Origin: Alphaproteobacteria bacterium
Lineage (GTDB): Bacteria > Pseudomonadota > Alphaproteobacteria > RF32 > CAG-239
Reading direction: 5' to 3'
Assembly: GCA_015062535.1 (NCBI GenBank)
Contig: SUUK01000003.1
Span: 1 to 64,000 of the forward strand
DNA: 64,000 nt
The stretch's first letter is position 1, and every line of letters begins with the position of its first letter. The position numbers and the translations under genes were made by a program. Of this stretch, positions 43,395 through 52,462 are shown piece after piece. Below the pieces are notes generated by a model. That model ran no database searches and was not told the DNA's origin. It saw only the letters and a list, made by a program, of their open reading frames with translations.

Positions 43395-44297
43395 TTACTT
43401 TAACTTCAAAAAGTCTTTTACACGTTTTTTGAATGTAGGTTTTGGGGTTAAAAAATCCACCTCATCTTTTGCATAGTCTAGGCTATAAATCATCTCTTCA
43501 ATGCAAATTGCTAAAGATTTTTTAGCCATCCACCTCCAGCGTCCACTTGCAACTAGCTCTAGTTTTTCTTCATTGATGCGGTAAAGTTCAATATGTTTCC
43601 CATAAGTCTCACCAAGAATACGATAAACTGCATTCTTACCAAAGGTCTGACACTTTTCATGAAAAACCCAATTTTTGTTTACCTTATTCCAGAGGAATAC
43701 TCCACCTAAAGCCTCAATAACCGCACCTTCTTTTGTTCCATTTAGCGGAGCTATTGATATTGGAGTAAAAATCTCATAGCAATTATTGTTTTTGAGAGCA
43801 AAAACCAAACCATTGTAGTTTTCTTTAATTGCCTCATAAACACCCCAAATAAAGTACTTTCCATCAACAAAATAACTAAGCTCTATGCCATTTGACATAT
43901 TCTTTGTGAAATACACCCAATAACATGTCTTGTACTTAATGTTGTCTGGTGATGATAAGAATACCTCATTAAGAGTACCTAAAGTTTTTTCCACCCATGC
44001 TCCTTTGTTAAACTCTTTAGTGTAATATACCTTTTCGCGCTCATAAATGCATACTCCACCAATTACTTTAATTTTTGAACTCTCGGGCAAGGTTACTTCA
44101 AAAAACTTGTTACCAACAATGCTAAACAAAGTTTTTGAACCTCTGTTATTAGAAAGGATAACATTTTGAGTTGAATGTTCATTCAAAAACTTTGCATTTT
44201 TTGCTTTTGATACTTTTATAAACCCCTCATTATTGGGATCATCAAAGTATAAATGTTGCATTCCATCACGTGTTTGCCGTAATAAAAATTTACTCAT
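43395..44297 (-). CDS. Beta-rich protein of unknown function, 300 aa
   Basis: There is no signal peptide or TM segment. The sequence is dominated by short strands with aromatic residues and looks repetitive: GNKFFEVTLP, GGVCIYEREKVYYTKE, DGKYFIWGVYEA, GGVFLWNKVNKNW. This could be a beta-propeller or similar. It ends in a basic tail (KPTFKKRVKDFLKLK). The ATG directly follows TTAAATTATT with no Shine-Dalgarno sequence. It is a solitary gene with its own promoter. I recognise no family. Confidence 0.65.
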   Translation of the reverse strand: MSKFLLRQTRDGMQHLYFDDPNNEGFIKVSKAKNAKFLNEHSTQNVILSNNRGSKTLFSIVGNKFFEVTLPESSKIKVIGGVCIYEREKVYYTKEFNKGAWVEKTLGTLNEVFLSSPDNIKYKTCYWVYFTKNMSNGIELSYFVDGKYFIWGVYEAIKENYNGLVFALKNNNCYEIFTPISIAPLNGTKEGAVIEALGGVFLWNKVNKNWVFHEKCQTFGKNAVYRILGETYGKHIELYRINEEKLELVASGRWRWMAKKSLAICIEEMIYSLDYAKDEVDFLTPKPTFKKRVKDFLKLK

Positions 44298-44343
44298 AAT
44301 AATTTAATGTTAATTGTTAATATAATAATTTTCTTTGCTCTCC

Positions 44344-44371
44344 AATATAAACTTAAAAAAATTATAGTAAA
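44344..44371 (-). promoter_or_regulatory. Promoter of the 43395 gene
   Basis: TTTACT (44366-44371) and TATATT (44344-44349) are 16 bp apart on the minus strand. Confidence 0.6.
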
Positions 44372-44466
44372 GTTTTTTATACTTAAAAAGCATGGGATAT
44401 TTTTAGCAACCTTTTGCTTTTTCTCATATCGCTTTTATAATTGCAGATAATTATAGGAGAACCTTA

Positions 44467-45027
44467 ATGACTAAAATTGCAATTTGGTGTAGACACAATA
44501 ATGATAATATTATAGGAATCGGGCCAAATATTCCTTGGCACATTCCATCAGATTTTAAGCGCTTTCGCAGAATTACTGAAAAGTCTTCTATTACTTGCGG
44601 ACAAACTACTTATGAAAGTTTTCCCAATCGTACTCTTCCAAATCGCAAAATTTATGTCTTGAGTTTTGATGAAAAATATGAAGTATCTGATAAAGATAAT
44701 CACTTTGTTGTAAATGACCCAAATAAACTTCGTGATTTTAAGGATGTTTTATACATTTGTGGCGGAGCAAGTGTATATAAGATGTTTATGCAAAATGACG
44801 CTCCAGAGGTTATTGTTGATAGTTGCTACAATGGAGAGCTTAATCCTAATCTAAGAGGTAACCCTGTTGATATCACTCAATGCATAAACATTATGAAAAG
44901 TAACTACGAAAAATTTTCTCCAAACTATGATGAAGACAATGTAACAACGACTGTCTGGGTAAGAAAAGGTGCAGTTGTTGAAGATGAAGTTTTAAAACAT
45001 ATTACTTTGTCAATTATTAATAACTAA
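44467..45027 (+). CDS. folA: Dihydrofolate reductase
   Basis: This 186-residue protein follows the DHFR pattern: [20 protein letters not shown] (catalytic Asp in SDFKRF), then [13 protein letters not shown] and [14 protein letters not shown] (NADPH loop GGASVY). It reduces dihydrofolate made by thyA, 14 bases downstream, so the two form a folate/dTMP operon. The gene order folA-thyA is the reverse of the common thyA-folA. The C-terminus is slightly long. Confidence 0.88.
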   Translation: MTKIAIWCRHNNDNIIGIGPNIPWHIPSDFKRFRRITEKSSITCGQTTYESFPNRTLPNRKIYVLSFDEKYEVSDKDNHFVVNDPNKLRDFKDVLYICGGASVYKMFMQNDAPEVIVDSCYNGELNPNLRGNPVDITQCINIMKSNYEKFSPNYDEDNVTTTVWVRKGAVVEDEVLKHITLSIINN

Positions 45028-45041
45028 AAAAGGAGTTTTTT

Positions 45042-45830
45042 ATGAAACAGTATTTAGATCTATTAAAAGATGTGTTAGAAAATGGACAAGACGCTGATAA
45101 TCGTACCGGTATTTATGCAAGAAAAGTATTTGGTCGTCAAATGCGTTTTGATTTGAGCAAGGGTTTTCCTTTGGTAACAACTAAGAAGACTTTTTTCAAA
45201 GGAATTGTTCATGAGTTGATTTGGCTATTGTCTGGTGATACAAACATTAAGTATTTGCTTGATAATAATGTTCACATTTGGGATGAGTGGGCTGATGAAA
45301 ACGGCAACTTAGGGCCTGTTTATGGTCACCAATGGAGAAACTTTAATTCTGAAGGTTACGACCAAATTAAAGATGTAATCAACAGAATTAAAACGAACCC
45401 ACAGGACCGCAGAATTATCGTTAGCGCTTGGAATCCTGCTCAAATTGAGCAAATGGCTTTGCCTCCTTGTCATTGTTTTTTCCAGTTTGATGTAACACCA
45501 GATGGAAAACTTAACTGCATGCTTTATCAAAGAAGTTGCGATATGTTTTTAGGAGTTCCTTTTAACATTGCATCTTACTCATTGCTTACAATGATGATTG
45601 CTCAAGTTTGTGGATTAAAGCCAGGTGAGTTTGTACACACCCTTGGTAATGCTCACATCTATTCTAACCACTTTGAACAGGTAAAACTTCAGTTAACTAG
45701 AGAGCCTTTACCTTTACCTCTTGTTAGACTTAATCCTGAGATTAAAAATATTGATGACTTTAAGTTCGAAGACATTGAGCTTATAGATTATCAATCTCAT
45801 GGAGCGATAAAAGGCGCAGTTGCTGTGTAA
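45042..45830 (+). CDS. thyA: Thymidylate synthase
   Basis: This 262-residue enzyme makes dTMP from dUMP with methylene-THF. It has the catalytic Cys in [11 protein letters not shown], the dUMP-binding [16 protein letters not shown], the Arg loop [20 protein letters not shown] and the C-terminal GAIKGAVAV. It has normal length and an AGGAG ribosome site. Confidence 0.97.
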   Translation: MKQYLDLLKDVLENGQDADNRTGIYARKVFGRQMRFDLSKGFPLVTTKKTFFKGIVHELIWLLSGDTNIKYLLDNNVHIWDEWADENGNLGPVYGHQWRNFNSEGYDQIKDVINRIKTNPQDRRIIVSAWNPAQIEQMALPPCHCFFQFDVTPDGKLNCMLYQRSCDMFLGVPFNIASYSLLTMMIAQVCGLKPGEFVHTLGNAHIYSNHFEQVKLQLTREPLPLPLVRLNPEIKNIDDFKFEDIELIDYQSHGAIKGAVAV

Positions 45831-45833
45831 TTA

Positions 45834-45864
45834 AAATGGGCGGTTTTATCGCCCATTTTTTTTG
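45834..45864. terminator. Bidirectional terminator
   Basis: AAATGGGCG-GTTTTAT-CGCCCATTT (45836-45859) has a T run after it. Confidence 0.85.
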
Positions 45865-45868
45865 ATTA

Positions 45869-46762
45869 CTACTGAATTAAAATTAAAAGTATAATTGAGG
45901 CTAATAATAGTATTATAGCACTAAATTCGCAATGCGGAAACTTTTCTGTATTTTGCTTTCTATAATAAAAAATATTCCAGATAATTATCCATATAGGATA
46001 TAGCGCAATAATTGCAGAAACATATGCTGGATTTTTTGCATAATACATTGATACATTTTTCAAAACATTTCCTGCAAGATTAAATATAACAACAATTACC
46101 CCGCCTAACATATATTTAGGAGCAAATATTAAATGCCAATCTCTATTTTGAAGAAATTTTATCATATTTGGAATACCTGCAAATAGAGCCGTTAACCATG
46201 AATACCAGAACACTGCAGAAGCTAAACTATCTTTAGCTCCAATAGTTGTGATATTTTTATTATTTGCATCTATTATCACAGAAAAGCATAATGCTGGTAG
46301 CAACAAGATAAATGCTTCTTTTGAGATAGCTTTTCTTCTTATCAACCAAAGAGAAATAGTTATGCCTATCATACAAAGTATTGTTAAAATGAAAGTTGTT
46401 GGAGTTTCAAGCATTTCAAATAATTGAGATGGTTTTATTAACCACCAAAAAATAAAAACAAAGGCAATAACAAATGGTTTTATTGAGGCGGTTATTTCCC
46501 CTCCATATATACGCGAGCAAAGAAAAGTTTTTTTATCAACGTATGATATCAATAAGCCTTGAATTATACCAAGTACCCAAAACCATGGATTTGATGGAAG
46601 GCCAAAGAAAAACGCAAATGGTGTCAACATTAGACACATCAACACTCCTCTATAGCACATCATTAATGATGATGGCATTTTTATTATTTGATTTGCATAT
46701 ATTACAGCACCTGTTGCAAAGCCTGCCAAGATAGCCCACAACCACCATAGTTCTTCTAACAT
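45869..46762 (-). CDS. DMT/EamA-like permease
   Basis: This 297-residue protein has ten predicted TM helices, arranged as two five-helix halves typical of the drug/metabolite transporter superfamily. The end of the second half, NPAYVSAIIALYPIWIIIWN, is a characteristic EamA-like segment. The substrate is unknown. It lies alone on the minus strand. Confidence 0.7.
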   Translation of the reverse strand: MLEELWWLWAILAGFATGAVIYANQIIKMPSSLMMCYRGVLMCLMLTPFAFFFGLPSNPWFWVLGIIQGLLISYVDKKTFLCSRIYGGEITASIKPFVIAFVFIFWWLIKPSQLFEMLETPTTFILTILCMIGITISLWLIRRKAISKEAFILLLPALCFSVIIDANNKNITTIGAKDSLASAVFWYSWLTALFAGIPNMIKFLQNRDWHLIFAPKYMLGGVIVVIFNLAGNVLKNVSMYYAKNPAYVSAIIALYPIWIIIWNIFYYRKQNTEKFPHCEFSAIILLLASIILLILIQ

Positions 46763-46867
46763 TATATTTCCTTAGTCTATTTATTAACCTTAATTTCTTA
46801 TAGTATAAAAAGGTTAATAATTACTCTAAATAAAATATATCTGTTATAATATTAGCTAAAATTTAGG

Positions 46868-47821
46868 TTAAATCCACATACCTTTTGAGATTAGAACTTG
46901 TGTTGTTATATAAAAAACATATATAAGCAAAAATACTCCACCCTCTATTCTACTTAAGCGAGCTTTTGTCATCATAGCAGGATATAAGAGCAATGTAGCT
47001 AAAGTCATCATCCATATATCATATTGTATAAATTGCTTTGGAACAGTTACTTCTGTTATAGTTGATGTTGCTCCCATTATAAAAACAATATTCCATATAT
47101 TTGAACCAACGATATTTCCTAGCGCCACACCAGTTTGTTTTCTTAGTGTCGCAAGTAAAGTCGTTGCTAATTCTGGCAAAGATGTTCCAGCTGCAATAAT
47201 TGTTAGACCAATAGTTTCTTCTGAAACTCCCAATATTCGAGCCATTTTTACAGCGCCATGGATTAAGATATCTGCTCCATATATTATACCAAGCAATCCT
47301 CCTAAAGTTAATAGTGTCACATACATCCATGACTTATTAACAAGATCACTTGTACCCTCTTCTATAACTTCATCTTTTTTAGAATTTTGATAATTAAAAT
47401 ATACAAAATATATCAACATTAATAAAAATATTATACCATGCCAGCGTTCAAAATTACCATTTAATGCAAATAAACAAAATGATATACTTGCAATAAATAA
47501 AAATTTATAATCACGCAAAAAAATGCGACGACGGCATTTTATTGGAGCAACAACAGCTGTTAATCCTAAAATTAGAAAAATATTGGCAATATTAGAGCCA
47601 ATTATATTACCAATAGAAATACCAGGAGCGCCATTTAGAGCTGATTTTATGCTAACGACAAATTCTGGAGTTGATGTACCAAATGCAACGATTGTTAAAC
47701 CAACAATAACAGTTGGAATGTTTAATTTATTAGCTATGGCTACAGCTCCTCTAACCATATATTCTGCGCCACCCATTAACAAAATAAAACCAATTACAAT
47801 CAAAAATATAGAATAAAGCAT
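46868..47821 (-). CDS. Sodium/calcium exchanger family (CaxA/YrbG-like)
   Basis: This 317-residue, ten-TM protein has the two inverted alpha-repeats that bind ions, GLTIVAFGTSTPEF in the first half and GLTIIAAGTSLPEL in the second. Each is followed by a G(N)IxGSNIxN motif (GNIIGSNIANIF and GNIVGSNIWNIV). These exchangers move Ca2+ against Na+ or H+ across the inner membrane. Length and motifs are normal. Confidence 0.9.
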   Translation of the reverse strand: MLYSIFLIVIGFILLMGGAEYMVRGAVAIANKLNIPTVIVGLTIVAFGTSTPEFVVSIKSALNGAPGISIGNIIGSNIANIFLILGLTAVVAPIKCRRRIFLRDYKFLFIASISFCLFALNGNFERWHGIIFLLMLIYFVYFNYQNSKKDEVIEEGTSDLVNKSWMYVTLLTLGGLLGIIYGADILIHGAVKMARILGVSEETIGLTIIAAGTSLPELATTLLATLRKQTGVALGNIVGSNIWNIVFIMGATSTITEVTVPKQFIQYDIWMMTLATLLLYPAMMTKARLSRIEGGVFLLIYVFYITTQVLISKGMWI

Positions 47822-47849
47822 ATCAATTCTCCAAAATAAAACTTGCGTT

Positions 47850-47877
47850 GTTATATCATAACATAAAATAAAAACAA
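47850..47877 (-). promoter_or_regulatory. Candidate promoter of the exchanger gene
   Basis: TTGTTT (47872-47877) and TATAAC (47850-47855) are 16 bp apart on the minus strand. Confidence 0.45.
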
Positions 47878-47930
47878 CATATTTTTAGAATTGATTACAT
47901 TCTTAACAATATTTATTTTTGACTATTTAC

Positions 47931-47958
47931 TTGAAAAATATTTTTTTATTCATATACT
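47931..47958 (+). promoter_or_regulatory. Promoter of the 48005 gene
   Basis: TTGAAA (47931-47936) and TATACT (47953-47958) are 16 bp apart. It lies inside the apparent upstream frame extension, so translation must start later. Confidence 0.65.
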
Positions 47959-48004
47959 CCTTTTTCTAACAAAAATTATTATATATACTAAAATTATTAC
48001 CTTT

Positions 48005-48517
48005 ATGCTTAAAAACAAAAAATCTAAAAAAACTCCCCTAATGAGTGGTAGAGTGATTTTAACGTTACCTTATGTGTATGTTTACCCTTATGAATTACGG
48101 GAAGGATTTTGTCTTGCTATTTCTTGTGATACATTGAAGGCGGCTTATTTATCAGTTGAAGATATAAAGCTATACAGCTTATACAAAGATGAAAACACTT
48201 TTGTTGGTAGTTGTTATGCTGTTAAGTTTGGAGATATGTATTATGGAAATATCGTTGGCACTAAGGAGGTCTTTTCTTTTTTGCCTACTGACTTTAAAAT
48301 GACGCAAACTTCAGAACTTCTAGCTCCGCTTAAGATAGATAAAGATGCAGTTTACTCTCTTGTTTGCGTGTTAAACAAAGAAGCAGATGATTTAGAGGCT
48401 AAACTAATAAAAAAAGTGTATAAAAATAATTCTCAAGAAGAAGAAATTTTATATACTTTTGCTGATGAGGTTTATTTTGATGAAGCGCTAAACATTGCCG
48501 AAAAACAATTGGCTTAA
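48005..48517 (+). CDS. Soluble protein of unknown function, 170 aa
   Basis: The start is placed at ATG 48005 because the frame upstream (to 47891) runs through the promoter. The protein starts with a basic MLKNKKSKKTP, then an alpha/beta pattern with REGFCLAISCDTLKAAYLS. No signal peptide or membrane segment remains. The leader lacks a Shine-Dalgarno sequence and carries ACTAAAATTATTA five bases before the ATG, as at 42437. I recognise no family. Confidence 0.6.
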   Translation: MLKNKKSKKTPLMSGRVILTLPYVYVYPYELREGFCLAISCDTLKAAYLSVEDIKLYSLYKDENTFVGSCYAVKFGDMYYGNIVGTKEVFSFLPTDFKMTQTSELLAPLKIDKDAVYSLVCVLNKEADDLEAKLIKKVYKNNSQEEEILYTFADEVYFDEALNIAEKQLA

Positions 48518-48519
48518 AC

Positions 48520-48558
48520 AAAAACGCCCTGCAACATAAAGTTACAGGGTGTTTTTTA
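48520..48558. terminator. Terminator between convergent genes
   Basis: An ACGCCCTG.../CAGGGTGTT-type stem includes AAC-ATAAA-GTT at its tip, with a T run after it. Confidence 0.75.
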
Positions 48559-48777
48559 ATCAAATGGTAAAATTACCTTGCTTGATGTTCCTTCCAGCTT
48601 TTGCGTTTTTTTGTTAACAACAATACCAGAACCTTCAACATGATGTACTCCATCTATGGCCTTGCCATATTTTTTCAGTACGATTAGATTGTGCATGCAC
48701 TTAATTATCCTCATTATGCACCACATGACAATTAAACTCAAAATCACGAGAGCTAAAATAATTAAAATAAGTTTCAT
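48556..48777 (-). CDS. Small membrane-anchored protein, 73 aa
   Basis: The start is at ATG 48777 (MKLILIILALVILSL). The protein has one N-terminal TM helix (residues 2-22), a basic stretch and a short soluble C-terminus with VEGSGIVVNKKTQKLEG. It has no Shine-Dalgarno sequence; the leader is AT-only (ATTAATAAAAATATATTT). The function is unknown. Confidence 0.55.
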   Translation of the reverse strand: MKLILIILALVILSLIVMWCIMRIIKCMHNLIVLKKYGKAIDGVHHVEGSGIVVNKKTQKLEGTSSKVILPFD

Positions 48778-48861
48778 AAATATATTTTTATTAATAATAA
48801 CACAATAATACACATTTGCTTGAATGGTATATTACTATGTTATCTAATTCAAGTTTTTTTA

Positions 48862-48895
48862 ATAAAAAAAGCACCTCTTTGGGAGGTGCTTTTTA
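48862..48895 (-). terminator. Terminator of the tRNA pair
   Basis: AAGCACCTC-TTTGG-GAGGTGCTT (48869-48891) is followed by seven T on the minus strand. Confidence 0.85.
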
Positions 48896-48896
48896 T

Positions 48897-48971
48897 TGGC
48901 TCCGACTATCTGATTCGAACAGATGACCGATCGGTTAACAGCCGATTGCTCTACCGCTGAGCTAAGTCGGA
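48897..48971 (-). tRNA. tRNA-Asn (GTT)
   Basis: The 75-nt tRNA has acceptor TCCGACT/AGTCGGA, anticodon loop CTGTTAA (GTT), T-loop TTCGAAT and an encoded CCA. It is second in the tRNA-Cys/tRNA-Asn transcript. Confidence 0.96.
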
Positions 48972-48975
48972 ATAT

Positions 48976-49050
48976 TGGAGGCCGGTACCGGAATCGAACC
49001 GATATAGAAGGATTTGCAGTCCTCTGCATGAGCCATTCTGCCAACCGGCC
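48976..49050 (-). tRNA. tRNA-Cys (GCA)
   Basis: The 75-nt tRNA has acceptor GGCCGGT/ACCGGCC, anticodon loop CTGCAAA (GCA), T-loop TTCGATT and an encoded CCA. It lies 4 bases upstream of tRNA-Asn. Confidence 0.96.
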
Positions 49051-49082
49051 ATCCTTGAGTACCAACGACGTGGTGATTTGTA

Positions 49083-49110
49083 TTTATACATGAAAAATTT
49101 TGAACGTCAA
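49083..49110 (-). promoter_or_regulatory. Promoter of the tRNA-Cys/tRNA-Asn pair
   Basis: TTGACG (49105-49110) and TATAAA (49083-49088) are 16 bp apart on the minus strand. Confidence 0.75.
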
Positions 49111-49223
49111 CATCTTTTTTTTAAAAATGTGAAAAAAAATTTATTTTGTGCATAGATATTTATTGTTGTTTATTTTAATTACTTGTTTTGCTTTAATTTT
49201 AGCATAATTTATTAGGAGAAAAA

Positions 49224-49655
49224 ATGATGAAAATAGCTATAGCTTCTGACCATGGCGGTGTGGATTTAAAGGAAATTATCTCTAATTTTTTAAAAAATAA
49301 GAACTTTGAAGTTGTTGATTTGGGCACAAATGACACAACTTCGGTTGATTATCCTATTTTCGCAGACAAATTAGCAGACAATATCTTAAAAAAAGAAAGC
49401 GATTTGGGAATCCTTGTTTGCGGAACAGGTGTTGGAATATCTATCAGAGCAAATCGTTATAAAGGAATCCGTGCTGCATTGTTATATGATGATGAAGTTG
49501 CTGTTATGGCAAAGAAACACAACAATGCAAATGTGATTGTTTTTGGTGGTAGAACAATGAACAGCAATGATGTGTTAAAAAGAATCGATATATTTTTAAA
49601 TACCGAATTTGAAGGCGGTAGACATCAAAAAAGAATTGATTTATTGGATATGTAA
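49224..49655 (+). CDS. rpiB: Ribose-5-phosphate isomerase B
   Basis: This 143-residue RpiB/LacAB-type isomerase interconverts ribose-5-P and ribulose-5-P. Visible are [15 protein letters not shown], the catalytic Cys in [15 protein letters not shown], and [14 protein letters not shown]. glyA follows 11 bases later, a common pairing. It connects to the tkt gene at the window end through the pentose phosphate pathway. Confidence 0.95.
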   Translation: MMKIAIASDHGGVDLKEIISNFLKNKNFEVVDLGTNDTTSVDYPIFADKLADNILKKESDLGILVCGTGVGISIRANRYKGIRAALLYDDEVAVMAKKHNNANVIVFGGRTMNSNDVLKRIDIFLNTEFEGGRHQKRIDLLDM

Positions 49656-49666
49656 GGAAATATAAA

Positions 49667-50917
49667 ATGACTAATTTAGAAAATTTTGATAACGAAATCT
49701 ATGATGCAATAACAAGTGAACTAAAACGCCAACAAAATAACATTGAGCTCATTGCTTCTGAAAATATTGTATCAAAAGCTGTTCTTGAAGCGCAAGGTTC
49801 TATTCTTACTAATAAATATGCAGAAGGGTATCCAAAGAATCGATATTATGGCGGTTGTGAATATGTAGATATTGTAGAGCAACTTGCAATTGATAGATTA
49901 AAAAAACTTTTTGGTGCAGAGTTTGCAAATGTTCAACCACACTCTGGCTCTCAAGCAAATATGGCGGTATATGGCGCTCTTCTTAAACCTGGAGATACTA
50001 TATTAGGGATGGGGCTTGATGCAGGTGGTCACTTAACTCATGGAGCAAAGGTTTCTATTTCTGGAAAGTGGTTTAACTCTATTTCTTACGGAGTTCAAAA
50101 GGACACTGGTCTAATAGATTATGATGAAGTAAAAAAACTAGCTTTAGAATATAAACCTAAATTGATTATTGCCGGATGCTCATCGTATCCTCGTGTTATT
50201 GATTTTATGAAATTTAGAGAAATCGCTGATTTAACAGGTGCTTATTTAATGGTAGATATGGCTCATTTTGCAGGTCTTGTTGCAAGCAATCTTTATCCTA
50301 ATCCATTAAATTTTGCTGATGTTGTAACTAGTACCACGCATAAAACATTAAGAGGACCAAGAGGTGGTATAATATTAACTAACAATCCAGATATTGCTAA
50401 AAAAATCAATTCATCAATTTTCCCAGGTATGCAAGGCGGACCTTTAGAGCATGTTATTGCAGCAAAAGCGGTTTGTTTCAAAGAAGCTATGAGTGATGAG
50501 TTTAAGAAATACTCAACTCAAGTTATAAAAAATGCTAAAGCTCTTGGTGAAACACTAAAGAAACGAGGACTTAAACTTATATCTGATGGAACAGATACTC
50601 ACCTTATTTTAGTAGATTTAACTCTGAAAAATATTAATGGTAAGGAGTTAACAGAAGCTCTTGATAGTGTAAACATCACTGTTAACAAAAATTCTATTCC
50701 TTTTGACCCGCTTCCTCCATCAAAAACATCAGGGGTTAGACTTGGAAGTCCTGCTGGAACAACAAGAGGATTTAGGGAATCTGAATTTGAAATTATTGGA
50801 AATATTATTGCAGATGTAATAGATGCTCTTCACACTGATGATAAAGATAAAGTTTTAGAAAAATCGAAAAAAGCAGTGCTAGAACTTACCAGTAAATTTC
50901 CTATTTACAAAGATTAA
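49667..50917 (+). CDS. glyA: Serine hydroxymethyltransferase
   Basis: This 416-residue PLP enzyme converts serine and THF to glycine and methylene-THF, which feeds thyA. It has [20 protein letters not shown], the PLP-lysine motif [14 protein letters not shown], and the C-terminal [10 protein letters not shown]. The length is normal. Confidence 0.97.
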   Translation: MTNLENFDNEIYDAITSELKRQQNNIELIASENIVSKAVLEAQGSILTNKYAEGYPKNRYYGGCEYVDIVEQLAIDRLKKLFGAEFANVQPHSGSQANMAVYGALLKPGDTILGMGLDAGGHLTHGAKVSISGKWFNSISYGVQKDTGLIDYDEVKKLALEYKPKLIIAGCSSYPRVIDFMKFREIADLTGAYLMVDMAHFAGLVASNLYPNPLNFADVVTSTTHKTLRGPRGGIILTNNPDIAKKINSSIFPGMQGGPLEHVIAAKAVCFKEAMSDEFKKYSTQVIKNAKALGETLKKRGLKLISDGTDTHLILVDLTLKNINGKELTEALDSVNITVNKNSIPFDPLPPSKTSGVRLGSPAGTTRGFRESEFEIIGNIIADVIDALHTDDKDKVLEKSKKAVLELTSKFPIYKD

Positions 50918-50922
50918 TTTTG

Positions 50923-51618
50923 TTATTTGTTTGAGGCTAATTTTCTTAGATGAATTTTGGCCTCTTTTTTTACTTGATAAGAATCGCATATTTTGTTTAT
51001 GCTCTTTTTTAGTATAAAGTTATCTAATTTTTCATTTATTAAAAAATCTTCTATTAATTTAGGATATTTGTTATAAGCTGTCGCTAAAAACCATGATACC
51101 GCCATTTTATCATAAAACCCAACATATTTCTGATTTTTTATCAAATCTAAAATAGAAGAAAGATATTTATCATTTATAAAATAATTTAAAGATATCACAT
51201 AAAAAAATCTTATTTCATATTCTGATTTACTTTTATGATAATCGTAGAAATTATTGAAAAAGAAATTTTGGTCCTGTTTAACGTCTTTAAGTGCTGCGCA
51301 AAAAGTATCACATTCTGACCAATTCTTAATATGTGCAACATAGTTTTTGATATATTGTAGCTTTTCATTTTTATCTATTTTTGAATATGCAATCAATAGA
51401 GAATAGAGCATTTTTTCTTCTTGATAAATAAGATTTTCTAAAGGCTCATTTAAATACTTATTTATGGTATTTTCTTTTATTAGTTGTTTTGCTAAATTTT
51501 TAATTAAAGGAATCCTAACACCAATTAAATTTGTATCTTTGGGCAATAGTTTTAAGGAGAAGTTTTTATACTTCTCCTCTGATAATGATTGTAATTTTTT
51601 ATATATTTTAGTACGCAT
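50923..51618 (-). CDS. AlkD-like DNA alkylation repair protein
   Basis: This 231-residue all-helical HEAT-repeat protein matches the AlkD/AlkC DNA glycosylase superfamily: GVRIPLIKNLAKQL, then YQEEKMLYSLLIAY, NWSECDTFCAALK (Trp/Asp pair at the catalytic site) and FYDKMAVSWFLATAY. Such enzymes remove alkylated bases. The ATG at 51618 lies inside the end of nagB (11-base overlap), so translation is coupled. Confidence 0.85.
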   Translation of the reverse strand: MRTKIYKKLQSLSEEKYKNFSLKLLPKDTNLIGVRIPLIKNLAKQLIKENTINKYLNEPLENLIYQEEKMLYSLLIAYSKIDKNEKLQYIKNYVAHIKNWSECDTFCAALKDVKQDQNFFFNNFYDYHKSKSEYEIRFFYVISLNYFINDKYLSSILDLIKNQKYVGFYDKMAVSWFLATAYNKYPKLIEDFLINEKLDNFILKKSINKICDSYQVKKEAKIHLRKLASNK

Positions 51619-52399
51619 TACGCTCAATATCTTTTAAGTAAATTATAGTCTCTTTTTCTAGTTTAGATGCAGCATCTTCATCACATAAATATATTCCATG
51701 TTTATGCATTTGAAGTGCACTCACTGGCCATTTATGATTAACACCCTCTTCTATTGCTGATTTTGTTGCCTTTGCTTTATTCTTTCCTGTTGCCAAGAAT
51801 AAAACCTCTTTTGCAGCCATTATTGTTCCAACACCAACTGTCAATACAGTATGAGGAACTTTTGTTATATCATCATCAAACAATTTAGCTTTAGCCTTCA
51901 TTGTTTCGGTTGTTAATGTCTTTACACGTGTAAGCGATGATAAAGATGAGAATGGCTCATTAAACGCAATATGCCCATCTTCACCAACTCCACCCACAAA
52001 TAAATCTATTCCACCTTTTTGCTTTATTGCTAATTCAAAATTAGAACATTCTTTTTCATAGTTTTTGGTTTTACCATCTAAAATATAAATATTTGATGCT
52101 TTTGTATCTACATGTTTTAATAAATATTCATTCATATAACTATGGCAACTTTGAGGAGCTTTAGCATCTAGACCTACAAATTCATTCATGCAGAATATTA
52201 TAACATTTGCAAAAGATAATTTTCCTTTATGGTTTAATTCTACTAATTTTTTATATACACCTTTGGGGGTATCTCCCATAGGAAGGCCTAAAATAAATGG
52301 CTTTGAAGGGGTTGGACGAGCTCTATTTATTTTATATGCAATATATGTTGCAGCCCAATCTGTTACGTCTTCATAATCATTTTTTATTACTACGCGCAT
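51608..52399 (-). CDS. nagB: Glucosamine-6-phosphate deaminase
   Basis: This 263-residue enzyme converts glucosamine-6-P to fructose-6-P and ammonia. The pattern includes LGLPMGDTPKGVYKKL, CMNEFVGL (catalytic Asp replaced in the motif by the local N-E pair), GGVGEDGHIAFNEP and TVGVGTIMAAKEVLFLATG. It has a GGGAGG ribosome site. nagA is not adjacent; an AlkD-like gene overlaps its end instead. Confidence 0.92.
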   Translation of the reverse strand: MRVVIKNDYEDVTDWAATYIAYKINRARPTPSKPFILGLPMGDTPKGVYKKLVELNHKGKLSFANVIIFCMNEFVGLDAKAPQSCHSYMNEYLLKHVDTKASNIYILDGKTKNYEKECSNFELAIKQKGGIDLFVGGVGEDGHIAFNEPFSSLSSLTRVKTLTTETMKAKAKLFDDDITKVPHTVLTVGVGTIMAAKEVLFLATGKNKAKATKSAIEEGVNHKWPVSALQMHKHGIYLCDEDAASKLEKETIIYLKDIERNAY

Positions 52400-52462
52400 A
52401 TTAACCTCCCTTCGTCTCTTATTCTTATAGATTTATTGTAAGATATAATTGTAAAATTTTTA

